From VRUE01 sp035556755 (lineage in GTDB: Bacteria; Actinomycetota; Thermoleophilia; Solirubrobacterales; 70-9), in NCBI GenBank assembly GCA_035556755.1, contig DATMEP010000047.1:3515-67514 (forward strand): DNA of 64,000 nucleotides, given 5' to 3'. Made by a program: the position numbers and the translations under genes. Positions 39,886 to 49,400 of the stretch are shown one piece after another. Numbering within the stretch: the first letter of the stretch is position 1; the number at the start of each line of letters is the position of its first letter. The notes beneath the pieces are model-generated. The model searched no databases. It saw only the letters and a list, made by a program, of their open reading frames with translations, and was not told the DNA's origin.

Positions 39886-40815
39886 CTACTCGACGCCGAA
39901 GCCGCGCAGGCCCTCGTCGCCGAAGGGCTCGTCGCGCTCTTTCACGGCATCCTTGAAGCCGGACTCGGCGGCGCGGCGGACGAAGCCGTGGCCCTCCTCG
40001 GTGTGGCGGGCGATGCCGTCGAAGAAGGTGCCGAGCAGCTGGGTCTGGTGCAGGCCCTGCGCGTAGAGGGACTGGTTGACCAGCATCTTCATCATCACCA
40101 GCTGGTTGATCGGCAACCGCGCGACCCGCTCCAGCAGGGCCTCGAAGCGCTCGTCGAGCTCCTCCGCCGGGGCGGCCTCGGTCGCCAGCCCCCACTCCGC
40201 CGCCTGTTCGCCGCTCAGCGAGTCGCCGGTCAGCAGCAGCCGCTTGGCCCGCATCGGGCCGACCCGGGCGGTCCAGAGCGCGGTCGTCGGCGACCCCCAC
40301 ACGCGCGCCGGCGGGTAGCCGATCTTGGCGTCGGTGGCGACCACGAGCAGGTCCGAGCAGAGCGCCATGTCGGTGCCGCCGGCGACGCAGTAGCCGTGGA
40401 CCTTGCAGAGCACCGGCTTCTCGGAGTGGAAGAGGCTCATGAAGCCGCGCACGTTGCGCCACATGAACTGGAAGTCGGTCACCGGGTCCCAGTTGGACTC
40501 CGGCGCGTGGTTGGCGCCGATCGTCGCCGGGTCGAGCGGCGAGCCGGGCGGCGGCTCGGCGCCCGTCCCTCCCGGCCCGTCCTCCCCCAGCCCGCTCATG
40601 TCGCCCTCGGCCGAGGCGACCAGGTCGTAGCCGCCGCAGAAGCCGCTGCCGGCTCCCGCCAGGGCGATCGCATGAACCGCAGGGTCGAGGTTGGCCCGCT
40701 CGACACAGGCGGCGATCTCGGCCGGCATGCGGGGCACGATCCCGTTGCCCCGCTCCGGCCGGTTCAGGGTGATGCGGGCGACCCGATCCTCAACCTCGTA
40801 GGCGATGGTCTCCAT
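39886..40815 (-). CDS. Enoyl-CoA hydratase/isomerase family protein
   Basis: A 309-residue crotonase-fold protein. The N-terminal strand pair is VEDRVARITLNRPERGNGI, the first oxyanion-hole segment IALAGAGSGFCGGYDL, and the second GYCVAGGTDMALCSDLLV. It is longer than usual because of an insert after GGYDLVASAEGD (Gly, Pro and acidic rich, about 73-110). The catalytic Glu pair of classic hydratases is not obvious (VWGSPTTALW lies where one would be), so another crotonase reaction is possible. CATAGT 8 nt before the ATG suggests a leaderless transcript. Confidence 0.85.
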   Translation of the reverse strand: METIAYEVEDRVARITLNRPERGNGIVPRMPAEIAACVERANLDPAVHAIALAGAGSGFCGGYDLVASAEGDMSGLGEDGPGGTGAEPPPGSPLDPATIGANHAPESNWDPVTDFQFMWRNVRGFMSLFHSEKPVLCKVHGYCVAGGTDMALCSDLLVVATDAKIGYPPARVWGSPTTALWTARVGPMRAKRLLLTGDSLSGEQAAEWGLATEAAPAEELDERFEALLERVARLPINQLVMMKMLVNQSLYAQGLHQTQLLGTFFDGIARHTEEGHGFVRRAAESGFKDAVKERDEPFGDEGLRGFGVE

Positions 40816-40930
40816 GGGACGACACTATGCCGTCTGAGGCCGTCTGGCCAAGCAGATCAAGGACGCAGGGAGCGTGGCGTGCTCTGCACGCGAGCGACCG
40901 AGGACGCAGATATGCGCCGGCCAGCCGGCC

Positions 40931-42088
40931 TCAGACCCGCTCGACGATCATCGCCTTGCCCTGCCCCCCGGCGACGCACATGGTCTCGATGCCGACCTGG
41001 TGGTCGTCGGTCTCCATCACGTTGAGCAGGGTGCCCATGATGCGGGCGCCGGTCATCCCGAAGGGGTGGCCGAGGGCGATCGCGCCGCCGTGCGTGTTCA
41101 TCTTCTCCAGCGGGATGTCGCACTCGTCCATGATCGGGATCACCTGGGCGGCGAAGGCCTCGTTCAGCTCGACCACGTCGACGTCGTCGATCGTCATCCC
41201 GGCCCGGTCGAGCACCTTCTTGATCGCGCCGATCGGGGCGACGCCCATCAGCTCGGGCTCGTTCCCGTAGGTGGCGGCGGTGACGATGCGGGCGCGCGGG
41301 GTCAGGCCCAGCTCCTTGGCCTTGGTGTCGCTCATCAGCAGCACCGCGGCGGCACCGTCGTTGAGCGGGCAGGAGTTGCCGGCGGTGACCCCGCCGCCGC
41401 CGAATGCCTCGGGCAGTTCGGAGAGCTTCTCCAGAGTCGAGGAGGCCCGCGGGCCGTCGTCCTTGGCGACCTCGGTGCCGTCGGGCAGGGTCACCGGGAC
41501 GATCTCGCGGGCGAAGAAGCCATCCTCCTGCGACTGCACCGCCAGTTCCTGGGAGCGCTGCGCGTACTTGTCCATGTCGGCGCGGCTGACCTCGTACTTT
41601 TCGGCGACGTTGACCGCGGTCAGGCCCATGTCGATGTAGGCGTTGGGCTGGCCGTTCTCGCCGATCAGGTTCGGGTTGCGGTCATCGGCGCCGGCGGGCT
41701 CGGTGCGCTCGTTGAAGCGGCTCACCCACTCGACCCCGGCGGCGACGTAGACGTCGCCCTCGCCGGCCTTGATCGCGTTGCCGGCATGTCGGATCGCGTC
41801 GAGGCTGGAGGAACAGTAACGGGAGACCGTGACGCCGTTGACCTCCTGTGGCAGCTTCTCGGAAAGCAACGAGATGATGCGACCGATGTTGAAGGCCTCC
41901 AAGCCCTGCGGCATGCCGACGCCGCAGAAGACGTCCTCGACGAGGGCCGGATCGACGCCCGGATTGCGCTCGAGCAGCTGGTCGACGACGAAGGCGCCCG
42001 TCTCCTCGGGGCGCAGCTGGGCCAGCGAGCCCTTGAAGGCACGGCCGATCGGCGTGCGGATGGTGTCGACGATCACTGCATCGGGCAT
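40931..42088 (-). CDS. Acetyl-CoA C-acyltransferase (thiolase)
   Basis: A 385-residue thiolase. The nucleophile Cys is in SRYCSSSLDAI (about 88), and the C-terminal pair is HGGAIALGHPFGMTGARI (His) and CVAGGQGKAM (Cys). MPDAVIVDTIRTPIGRAFKG is a typical start. An ATG three codons upstream exists, but the AAGGAG ribosome site is 9 nt before the second ATG (42088), which I prefer. It catalyses the last step of beta-oxidation or the reverse condensation. Together with the hydratase and the SDR at 30702 it gives parts of a beta-oxidation set. Confidence 0.95.
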   Translation of the reverse strand: MPDAVIVDTIRTPIGRAFKGSLAQLRPEETGAFVVDQLLERNPGVDPALVEDVFCGVGMPQGLEAFNIGRIISLLSEKLPQEVNGVTVSRYCSSSLDAIRHAGNAIKAGEGDVYVAAGVEWVSRFNERTEPAGADDRNPNLIGENGQPNAYIDMGLTAVNVAEKYEVSRADMDKYAQRSQELAVQSQEDGFFAREIVPVTLPDGTEVAKDDGPRASSTLEKLSELPEAFGGGGVTAGNSCPLNDGAAAVLLMSDTKAKELGLTPRARIVTAATYGNEPELMGVAPIGAIKKVLDRAGMTIDDVDVVELNEAFAAQVIPIMDECDIPLEKMNTHGGAIALGHPFGMTGARIMGTLLNVMETDDHQVGIETMCVAGGQGKAMIVERV

Positions 42089-42168
42089 GCGGGGCATCTC
42101 CTTGGAGGCTTGGGGGCGAAAGTGCTCCCGGGAGCGTATTTGATGGCGAGAGGGTTTAGTTTTACGCG

Positions 42169-42546
42169 ATGCCGCTGGATGGACTGCGGGCCTGGATCGG
42201 GGAGGTCGAGCGCAAGCTCGGCATGCGCACCCGCGTCTTCCTGGTGCTGGCGACGATCGCGATCGGCGGCGCCGGCGCGGCGATCTACCTGGCGATCGAC
42301 ACCCGCGACGACGCGGTCAGCGAGAGCGACGTGCGGGAGCTGCAGGAACAGCTCGAAACGCGGATAGACGAAAGCGCCGTGCAGGAGCAGCCCAGCAGCG
42401 AAAGCCCGAGCGAAAGCGCTCGACCCGGCGGCGCCGCAGGCGGAGCGAAGGCCACGCCAAAAGGTTCGAAAGCGAAACTCCAGGAACTGTTCGAACAGAC
42501 CGAGGAAGCGAACAAACGGGCCGAAGAAGAACAGCAGGGCAAATAG
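42169..42546 (+). CDS. Small membrane protein with a charged helical tail
   Basis: 125 residues. A basic start (RAWIGEVERKLGMRTR) is followed by a single membrane helix (VFLVLATIAIGGAGAAIYLAI, about 23-43). Then come an acidic helix with heptad-like spacing (SDVRELQEQLETRID), a Ser, Gly and Ala-rich linker, and a second charged helix (KLQELFEQTEEANKRAEEEQQ). The orientation is probably N-in with the tail outside. TAGTTT lies 6 nt before the ATG. No known family recognised; a scaffold or envelope protein is possible. Confidence 0.65.
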   Translation: MPLDGLRAWIGEVERKLGMRTRVFLVLATIAIGGAGAAIYLAIDTRDDAVSESDVRELQEQLETRIDESAVQEQPSSESPSESARPGGAAGGAKATPKGSKAKLQELFEQTEEANKRAEEEQQGK

Positions 42547-42667
42547 GGGCTTGTGCTGAATCGCACGTTCTTGCCCGCTGTCGTCCCCCCTCTCGGCTAG
42601 GTTTGACGGGATCCAGCTCGTGCTCAAGCGCGAGAGCCCGCCGATACCGGCAGCGAAAGGAGACCCG

Positions 42668-42814
42668 ATGCCCGAGGGTTACTGCGTGAAAGAGCGCAAG
42701 AAGGTCGAGATCAAAGACGCCAAGCAGGTGACGATGAAAAACGGTCGCCCGGCGATTCAAGGCGTCTGCCCCGACTGCGGCACCAAAATCTTCAAGATAG
42801 GCAAGCTGGAATAG
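42668..42814 (+). CDS. DUF5679-like small zinc-ribbon protein
   Basis: 48 residues from ATG 42668, preceded by AAAGGAG at 7 nt; upstream in-frame codons have no ribosome site. The sequence has YCVKERKKVEIKDAKQVTMKNGRPAIQGVCPDCGTKIFKI. One Cys lies near the start and a CPDCG knuckle near the end, so it is a probable half zinc ribbon, the pattern of DUF5679. Such proteins are common in high-GC Gram-positives; role unknown. It is followed by a strong terminator. Confidence 0.8.
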   Translation: MPEGYCVKERKKVEIKDAKQVTMKNGRPAIQGVCPDCGTKIFKIGKLE

Positions 42815-42848
42815 GGCTCGGCCTTGAGCGGGGCATCCACCAAAAGCA

Positions 42849-42886
42849 ATGCCGCCGGGATCCCCCAGGACCCCGGCGGCATTTGT
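42849..42886 (+). terminator. Intrinsic terminator after the zinc-ribbon gene
   Basis: An 11-bp stem ATGCCGCCGGG/CCCGGCGGCAT, extended by TCC/GGA after one mismatch and closed by a small C-rich loop, is followed by TTGTT. It lies 35 nt after the stop codon. Confidence 0.8.
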
Positions 42887-42940
42887 TCTGCTCAGGTCAA
42901 CCGTTTCCACTCCTAACTCAGCGAAGCGGTCTACTCAGAT

Positions 42941-44113
42941 TCAGCTGATTCCAAAAGCATCAGTACCCGTTTCCACTAGGGTCCCGGATACTTCGACTTC
43001 GAAGTCCCACCCTAAGATCTGAAACACGCCGTTGCCGGAAGCTTCAAGCGCGACCATCAACCCGGCTTCTATCGGCGTCAATTTCAGATGCTCAGCCCAG
43101 GCGATCATATCTAGACATTCGTTGCTGTCGAGATAGATGTCGAAGTATCCAAGGTCCACTGTGCTCGCTTCAGCTTGCAACCCCCACGGCAGCGCCTCGG
43201 GTTCCAACCAGAGGTCTTCACAAGACGCAAAAAGTTCTTTGAAGACTCCACTGACTCCGGTACAAGATTCAACCGAGCCTTCATCGACACTCCCTGAGTC
43301 ACCGGGATTGAAAACGGCGTGGAGGGATACGTCACAGGTAGCCCTGCCGAGTTCTTCATTGACAAATTCGAACCTTCCGACAAATTCGGTTCCCGCGGCT
43401 TCGTCGAGGATCGCGCCATCCCGAGTCCAGAACGGGTCGAAGGTGGCGAACGGCGGTGAGACGAGGCTTATGAGCCCCGAATCTTCGCCCGTGATTTCGA
43501 GATCTCCACTTTGGTATGGCATAAAGATCTCCTGGCTGTTGGGCGCAGTCACCTTGACTTCGCCTTCCAACGAGGGCACTTCGGAGATTCCGTACGAACC
43601 GACGGCCGATTCCCAGTCGTCGAGCGCTTCGGTCTTGTAGCTGCCGGTCCAATTGCATCCCCCGGCGAAAACGACACTCAGGTTGAAATCGCCCACGACG
43701 ATGCTTTCTTTACTGGCGACGATCGGCCAGTTGTCGACGGCACCGCCGCTCGTAACCACACAGCCTTCGAGAACGCCGCTCAACAGACAGCTTTTGGGAT
43801 CGAGCTCGAGGCTCGTAATGGCCCCGCGCCCCTCTGGGAGCAAAGCCAGATTCCCGCTGGCATCGCAAACCGCTTCGCCTAGGGGGAGGTCCAACGCCGT
43901 GACGGATCCCTGGATCCCCACGTTTCTCGGCTCCATTGGTTGGCCGGTCTGCCCGTCTCCCCACTGTGCGGTGGCTGCGGGCAGCGCTGAGGCCGTCGAG
44001 GCGCTCATCACCGTCCATGCTGCGACGACCAACAGGGCACAGGCAAGCGCTCCCCGTCGCGCCAGCACCGATGTCCCCCGCCTTTCGTTCAACTGACTGC
44101 TACTCAATGACAT
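42941..44113 (-). CDS. Secreted protein with two similar halves
   Basis: 390 residues from ATG 44113, chosen for the GGGAGGG ribosome site and the signal peptide that follows (long basic start, core LACALLVVAAWTVMSAS, cleavage near ALP). The frame is open upstream but there it is antisense of the next gene. Two related halves can be seen: the first has GEAVCDASGNLAL, KSCLLSGVLEGCVV; the second has GRATCDVSLHAVF, ESCTGVSGVFKELFASCEDL. Each has the order C-D, S-C, G-V and C. The protein is acidic and beta-rich by look. The gene is less G+C-rich than its surroundings. No function assigned. Confidence 0.7.
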   Translation of the reverse strand: MSLSSSQLNERRGTSVLARRGALACALLVVAAWTVMSASTASALPAATAQWGDGQTGQPMEPRNVGIQGSVTALDLPLGEAVCDASGNLALLPEGRGAITSLELDPKSCLLSGVLEGCVVTSGGAVDNWPIVASKESIVVGDFNLSVVFAGGCNWTGSYKTEALDDWESAVGSYGISEVPSLEGEVKVTAPNSQEIFMPYQSGDLEITGEDSGLISLVSPPFATFDPFWTRDGAILDEAAGTEFVGRFEFVNEELGRATCDVSLHAVFNPGDSGSVDEGSVESCTGVSGVFKELFASCEDLWLEPEALPWGLQAEASTVDLGYFDIYLDSNECLDMIAWAEHLKLTPIEAGLMVALEASGNGVFQILGWDFEVEVSGTLVETGTDAFGIS

Positions 44114-44207
44114 TGCTGCCCTCCCATTGTCAGGTACTAGTGGCATCCACCCTGTCAGTGCGTGACCGACGAGGGCTAATCGATGTGGGGACCACGGCAA
44201 TGGGCGA

Positions 44208-45395
44208 TTACGCAGTTTGCGTCGCTGCACTGTCAAGCAACGCCTGCATCCGCAGGGCAATCTCGAGGTCGGCCGCGCAAGCGTGGATGGGTCGCCCCAA
44301 GCGCTGCTCGACCACCCGCAGGCGGGCGTTGACGGTCTTGCGGGTGACACTGAGGGCAGCCGCGGCCGAGCTGACGTTTCGGGCTGCGGCAAAGTAGGCG
44401 TTGAGTGTCTCTCGCAGGATCTTCCCACCATCGCGATCCACGGCCAGAGGAGTCAGGTAGATAGAGCGAAGCGATGTCCGCAGAACCTCGTCCTGAAGCG
44501 CAGCGGCGAGAAGAGCGACGTGGGCGTAGCGGACGCCTGCCTTCCCTTCGCGTCGTGCGACCGGGACGACTACAGCGGCCTGATGGTGGGTGAGCCGCCA
44601 GCCGTCGAGGCCTCGAGCCGGCTCGCCCAGCGCCAGGACGTGTTTGGCCGGCCATCGGGAAGCCACCACCCGCTCGAGCAGTTCCCCTGCCAGCGGCTGC
44701 CCGCCCCCCAGCCAGGCCCAGGTAAGGCCCGCGTCCCGGTGGATGAGCAGCAACCTGCGGTCGAGCGCCCCGGCTAGCCCGCGAAGCGCCGGGGAAGCCT
44801 GCGGCCCCACCGCGATCGCACCGAGGTGATGAGCGTCCAAGTCATAGGACAGCTCGGAGGCGTCGAGCAGCTCACCGGCCAGAAGCCTCTCGACACAGGT
44901 GGCCCGCCGTCGATCGAGTGTGCGCGATCTGCGATCGATCTCATCGCGGTACTCCTCACAAATCGCCGCAATGACGCTGTCGACCAGGGCCGCCTGGACT
45001 CGCAGCAGGCCCTGCAACTCGTTGCGCCGCATGGAGCCATGGGCCTCGGATTCGCGGATCAGGAAGTCATCGAGGACCGAGTGACCGGCGAGGTAGCGTC
45101 GCAGGACCGTTTCGAGGGGAACCCCCACCTGCGCCGCGGCACGAGCCTGGGCCAAGAGCTCGAGGGGGACCGGCCCCGGCTCAGGATCGGCTTTCTCGAC
45201 ACCGGCAAAGGCGTAGTCGACCGCCGCCACGATCGCGGCCCTGAGCCCCTCGACGTAGGTCGGATCCTCTAGCTCGGCGGGCTCGCCTACCGATTGGACG
45301 CGAGCACTGATCGCCCGCTCGATCTCCGGTCGGCGTTCGCGCAGGCGCTCAACGAGCGTGAGATCCCGCGCGCTGACTGCCAGTGAGCCCGGCAT
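44208..45395 (-). CDS. PucR/CdaR-type transcriptional regulator
   Basis: 395 residues. The N-terminal part (about 10-120) is a helical RsbR-like sensor region (LVERLRERRPEIERAISARVQ, TVLRRYLAGHSVLDDFLI). The middle is a GGDEF-related PucR domain. The C-terminal helix-turn-helix is of HTH_30 type (LRETLNAYFAAARNVSSAAAALSVTRKTVNARLRVVEQRLGRPI). Relatives sense nutrients or act on nearby catabolic genes. Here the neighbours are secreted-protein genes, which makes those possible targets (inference). TAGGCC lies 9 nt upstream of the ATG. Confidence 0.85.
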   Translation of the reverse strand: MPGSLAVSARDLTLVERLRERRPEIERAISARVQSVGEPAELEDPTYVEGLRAAIVAAVDYAFAGVEKADPEPGPVPLELLAQARAAAQVGVPLETVLRRYLAGHSVLDDFLIRESEAHGSMRRNELQGLLRVQAALVDSVIAAICEEYRDEIDRRSRTLDRRRATCVERLLAGELLDASELSYDLDAHHLGAIAVGPQASPALRGLAGALDRRLLLIHRDAGLTWAWLGGGQPLAGELLERVVASRWPAKHVLALGEPARGLDGWRLTHHQAAVVVPVARREGKAGVRYAHVALLAAALQDEVLRTSLRSIYLTPLAVDRDGGKILRETLNAYFAAARNVSSAAAALSVTRKTVNARLRVVEQRLGRPIHACAADLEIALRMQALLDSAATQTA

Positions 45396-45407
45396 CGCGA
45401 ACTCGGC

Positions 45408-48400
45408 CTAGCGGAGCGGGCCTCGAAGTCCCTGTCTTCCTCTTTCAACTCGCCGGTGCAGGGAACGTTTGGACTTCCCCCGGCGACCCTTCCCGCACCT
45501 CCCGTTGCGCACCACCGGACGGAAGTTGCGAGTCATCCCGTTCTGGGCGGTGAACCTGATCGTGGCGCGGTTCGTGGAGGCGCATATGTCGCGACTGTTT
45601 ACGAGCAGTCCCTTCTTGCCGCCCTGCTGGGTGAGGACGAACTTGGTCACCGGGACGTCCGGCGCCCCTTCGATCGTCGCCCTGATCTGGCCTTTGATCG
45701 AGTCCACGCGCCCGACCACGATCGCCTCGAGCGGCTGGTAGGCGGGCCCGTGTAGGTCGACCACCAGGTCGGGCAGCTTGTTGTTCGAGGAGCGCAGGTA
45801 GACCGGGCCGCTGACCGGATAGTCGAGCAGCGGCGTGATCGCTTCTGCGTGGCCGTAGATCGAGCCCTCGGGGCAGGCCTTGGCGGCGAACTGCACCCTG
45901 GTGCAGATCGTCCTTATGTGGGCTTGGTCGAGGAACTCCGATCTCGGGATCGTCACCGCGGCCTTGGCGATATTGGCTTCGCCGGGGCCCGCGGTGAGGG
46001 TCGCCTGCAGCTTCGGGTGGTCACCGCGCTTGGTCCCGCCAAAGAGGCGCAGGGAGAACTTGGGGCCGAAGCTGAGGTTCTCGCAGCCCTTTGCCTGGAA
46101 GGGCCTCGACACGACCGCGTTGCCGCCGTCCTCGCCGGTGACGCCGACGTCGACTGACTTGGCCTCGCAGCTGGTCGGGTTGAGAATGAAGCCAGGCCTG
46201 TCGATCGCAACGCGGATGTCGCGTACGTCCGGCTTGATGCCATGCAGGATCGTCGGAATCGGATCCGAGACGACGCTGATCCGTGCCGTTTCCGGATCGA
46301 CGTAAACGGCGTTGCGGACGACGACGCTGCCCAGGTCCAGGGGCCCGGCCACCGCGGGGATGACCGCCGCGATGCTCAGCGGGGCGCCTTTGTAGGGGCC
46401 GGCGAGGTAGATCCTGCCGGTCTCGACGTAGAACGGATTGGCGCCGGCGCCTGCTCCGGCGATCGCGGTGCCGATCTGACTGGCCGCCGGGCAGGTGGGA
46501 TCGTCGATCTGCGATTGGCCGGTTTCCGGCGCTGGGGAAATCGAGGCCAGGGCCGCATCCGAGCAGTACGGAATGCCCCGCAGATAGGCGGTCAGGCCCG
46601 CCGGAGTGTGAACATTCAGCGCGCTGAAGCGCTGGGTGCCATCGTCGCGCGTCAGCCGCATTACGAATGGGCTGGTCTGACCCGCAGTCGGGTTCTCGGT
46701 GCCGGCGGTGAGCTTTGGATCGAGCATGTTGGTCGGGCAGGGGCCGCCGTCGGGCCCCGACGCGACCTCGAAGCTCGATTCCTGGATCACCGGCGCCCCC
46801 CCGGTCCAGGGGAACAGCTCGGCCTTGATCGTCTTGGTCCCGCAGCTGGGCGGGGTCAGCAACGTCGCCTTCGGCCCGCCCGGGAAGTGCATCCGCACCG
46901 CGGAGAAGGGCGCCTCGGGGCTTTCGTCGACGGTGGCGACGAGCCGGCCGGTCTTCGGGTCTGGATCGACCCTGCCAGGCACCTTGACGATGATCCCGTC
47001 TTTCTTGGACTCGAAGACGAGGTAGAGGCCGATCAGCGCCCCGCCCACGTCACCCTGCTTGGCGATGTAGGCGGCGCCGGTGAGCGTTTCACGCAGCAGC
47101 GGCGTATCGATTTCAATCGTGCCGACCTTCGAGGAGTCCGGACAGGAAATCGGGTCGTTGGTGCCGAGCTTAACTTGATCGGCGCTGCAGGAACCGAGTC
47201 CGTGGCCGGCCGAAGCGTTGATCGCCATCCCCTCGGGGAAGGTGATCCGCGCTTTCTTCATGTTGGCCTGCGAGACGCACTCCGGAGCCGGCGGGCTGCT
47301 TTCATCGCCCTGTTTCTCATGGCATCCGATTGCCTTCTCCAAGCCTTCGGTGGGCATCGTCAGGTCGATATCCAGCCCGGTGGCCGAGTCCGCCTCGCTC
47401 GACGTCGGCTCGAGGCTCATCGTCGGTTCGAAATCGACCTGCTCGCAACCTTCGATTTCGGGCGTAGAGAACGCGTATTCGACCCAGTTCTCGGGATCCT
47501 CCCAGCTATTGAAGCGCGTTCGTACCGTCGGCGGCGGACTACCACAGCGCGTCGGATTGGCAAAGAGCGGCTTCGGGTTGGCGCTCGGATCGGTGCTTTC
47601 CTTACAGCCTTCGAACTGGGCCCCCGTGCTCTCGGCGCCGAAGTTGCACAGAGTGACGTCAGCCAGCAGCAGGTTGGTCTCAAGGGCAGGCGCCAGCTCA
47701 AGGCTCGCGGCATAGCCATCGTCGGGCCGAAGTCTCGCCGTCAACGTGTAGAAGTTCCGGCTCGGGTCGATGAAGGCAAACTGCGCTGGCGTCCCGAATT
47801 CGGGCTTGATCGCGTAGATCGGAAGCCGCCCGACTCCGTTGCTGAGCCGTATTTCGATCCCGCCCACCCTGCTTCCGATGGGACAGGTCCCGAGCACGAC
47901 TTCTTCAGCGGTCTCGCATAGCTCCGGCACTGCCAGCGGATTGCCGACAAAGCCTCGCGGCAGATCGGTTACGTTTTCCTTCACCTTTCCGATCGGCGCG
48001 TATTCGTTGAATTCACTGGTCCCATCAGGGAAAACTCGTCGTTTTTTCTCAAACTCGAAGTTCGCTTCCCCATAGCAGGGGTGGCCTCCGGCCTGTCTAT
48101 AGTCAGCACCGCTGCAGTCGAAGACCCCGGTCTCGAATTTCGTTAAGCCGAAGGAGACGATGGGGTCAAATGCGAAGACATCTTCGTCGATGGCAGGCTG
48201 AGCCGCGCCTCCTCCAAAGGCGGTCGCCCTCGCAACCGCGAGATCGGGCGCATCCGCCCCCAGTGCCGCCGAGATGGTGAGTGGCGACAACGACGTTTCC
48301 GGCCCGATGATGCCCTGGGAGACACAGCGCGCCATGGCGTGATTGGCTGCGGACGCCGGGATCTCGTCACAGGTCCAGTTGCTCGCTTTCACCCGGTAAA

Positions 48401-49400
48401 CGTAAGTCTGGATGCCGCCCGGAAGTTCGAGCTCCAGCGTCACCGGATCTATGATCGTGTTGTCCGCCCCTTCGACGATGGGCACTGGCGTGCCAGTGCC
48501 GGAAGGCGCACCATCCACAGTTTGTTCGACGAATGCAGGGGCCGGGCTGCTGGTTTTCACCAACGGCGACTCGATAACCGTTGCCCCCCCGTCGTTGGTC
48601 GCCGTCGCGAGGCACTGGAAGACGGCTTTGGAAGTCAGTTCGGGCGTCGCAATTTTGAATTTGCTGGTCGTGTTCGTCGTCTCGGTCACTTCTCCGCTTG
48701 CGGGAAAGCTTCCAGGGGTACCGGGCCGATCCTCGCTATTGCGCACCCACTGAAACGACCAAGTGATTGGCGAATCAGCGTCCGAGTCGCTCCACCCATC
48801 CTCCGGCGCCGTGCAGGTCAGTTCTTCCCCCGCGTTTTTGGCAGTACCGGAGATTTGGGTAAAACGGGGGGTACCACCGGTGGTGCTGTTCGGGACTGGC
48901 GGAACGACACTCGGAAGCGGGCTGGTGGCCAGCATGGGCTGCGAAGAGGTGATGAAACTTCCAGATCCCGTCCCGTTGGTGCCTTTTACGAGACATTGAA
49001 TCGCCGATTCGGCATCGGCAGCTTGGACGACGTGCGTTACAGTGATGTCGCCATTTCCGGCAGGTTTGCCGGATTCCCATGCAGTGATGGGCGCTCCATC
49101 ACGAATCCAGCGGAACTGAAAGCTGTAGTTGGTGGTCGCTTCGCGAAACCATGCGTTTTTTGGGTTCACGCAGAGGAGCTTGTCGCCAACGCCAGGGGCA
49201 CCCGACAGCAACGGCGCAATATTGGCCACGTTGACCACGTAGTCGACTCGTTCATCACTGTGGCTGATGCTTACCGTGTCACGACTGAGACCGACGCTCA
49301 GGACAGGCGCAGCGGCAGCAGAGGTCGCGCTCAGGCACAAGGCGGCGATGACGATAGCCAGCGCCTTTCCAAAGCTGTTGCTGCGGTGACGAAGAATCAC
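45408..49400 (-). CDS. Giant secreted repeat protein, partner B (copy 2)
   Basis: 1330 residues with a signal peptide (cleavage near AAA-APV). Two Ig-like domains occupy about 35-280 (units with FQFRWIRDGAPI and FQWVRNSEDRP, each ending in a C-L-V/A motif). They are absent from copy 1. The rest matches copy 1: modules with LPRGFVGNP, FPEGMAINA, TPAGLTAYL and IPRSEFLDQ, each followed by a Cys and C-P-x-x-S-x-x-G, then P-L-L-R/D and YIAK or YLRSSNN. The C-terminal block QGGKKGLLVNSRDIC and a basic tail close it. It overlaps partner A by 4 nt (ATGA). Function unknown; probably a cell-surface or matrix protein. Confidence 0.8.
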   Translation of the reverse strand: MILRHRSNSFGKALAIVIAALCLSATSAAAAPVLSVGLSRDTVSISHSDERVDYVVNVANIAPLLSGAPGVGDKLLCVNPKNAWFREATTNYSFQFRWIRDGAPITAWESGKPAGNGDITVTHVVQAADAESAIQCLVKGTNGTGSGSFITSSQPMLATSPLPSVVPPVPNSTTGGTPRFTQISGTAKNAGEELTCTAPEDGWSDSDADSPITWSFQWVRNSEDRPGTPGSFPASGEVTETTNTTSKFKIATPELTSKAVFQCLATATNDGGATVIESPLVKTSSPAPAFVEQTVDGAPSGTGTPVPIVEGADNTIIDPVTLELELPGGIQTYVYRVKASNWTCDEIPASAANHAMARCVSQGIIGPETSLSPLTISAALGADAPDLAVARATAFGGGAAQPAIDEDVFAFDPIVSFGLTKFETGVFDCSGADYRQAGGHPCYGEANFEFEKKRRVFPDGTSEFNEYAPIGKVKENVTDLPRGFVGNPLAVPELCETAEEVVLGTCPIGSRVGGIEIRLSNGVGRLPIYAIKPEFGTPAQFAFIDPSRNFYTLTARLRPDDGYAASLELAPALETNLLLADVTLCNFGAESTGAQFEGCKESTDPSANPKPLFANPTRCGSPPPTVRTRFNSWEDPENWVEYAFSTPEIEGCEQVDFEPTMSLEPTSSEADSATGLDIDLTMPTEGLEKAIGCHEKQGDESSPPAPECVSQANMKKARITFPEGMAINASAGHGLGSCSADQVKLGTNDPISCPDSSKVGTIEIDTPLLRETLTGAAYIAKQGDVGGALIGLYLVFESKKDGIIVKVPGRVDPDPKTGRLVATVDESPEAPFSAVRMHFPGGPKATLLTPPSCGTKTIKAELFPWTGGAPVIQESSFEVASGPDGGPCPTNMLDPKLTAGTENPTAGQTSPFVMRLTRDDGTQRFSALNVHTPAGLTAYLRGIPYCSDAALASISPAPETGQSQIDDPTCPAASQIGTAIAGAGAGANPFYVETGRIYLAGPYKGAPLSIAAVIPAVAGPLDLGSVVVRNAVYVDPETARISVVSDPIPTILHGIKPDVRDIRVAIDRPGFILNPTSCEAKSVDVGVTGEDGGNAVVSRPFQAKGCENLSFGPKFSLRLFGGTKRGDHPKLQATLTAGPGEANIAKAAVTIPRSEFLDQAHIRTICTRVQFAAKACPEGSIYGHAEAITPLLDYPVSGPVYLRSSNNKLPDLVVDLHGPAYQPLEAIVVGRVDSIKGQIRATIEGAPDVPVTKFVLTQQGGKKGLLVNSRDICASTNRATIRFTAQNGMTRNFRPVVRNGRCGKGRRGKSKRSLHRRVERGRQGLRGPLR

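Noticed and set aside
44114..44431. Longer N-terminus for the secreted protein at 42941
   Set aside because: The upstream part is antisense to the PucR gene and Ser/Pro/Arg-rich. The signal peptide and ribosome site fit ATG 44113.
46242..47921. 559-codon plus-strand frame opposite the giant partner B gene
   Set aside because: Low-complexity antisense translation rich in Arg, Gly and Asp. The opposite strand has a signal peptide and a conserved paralogue.
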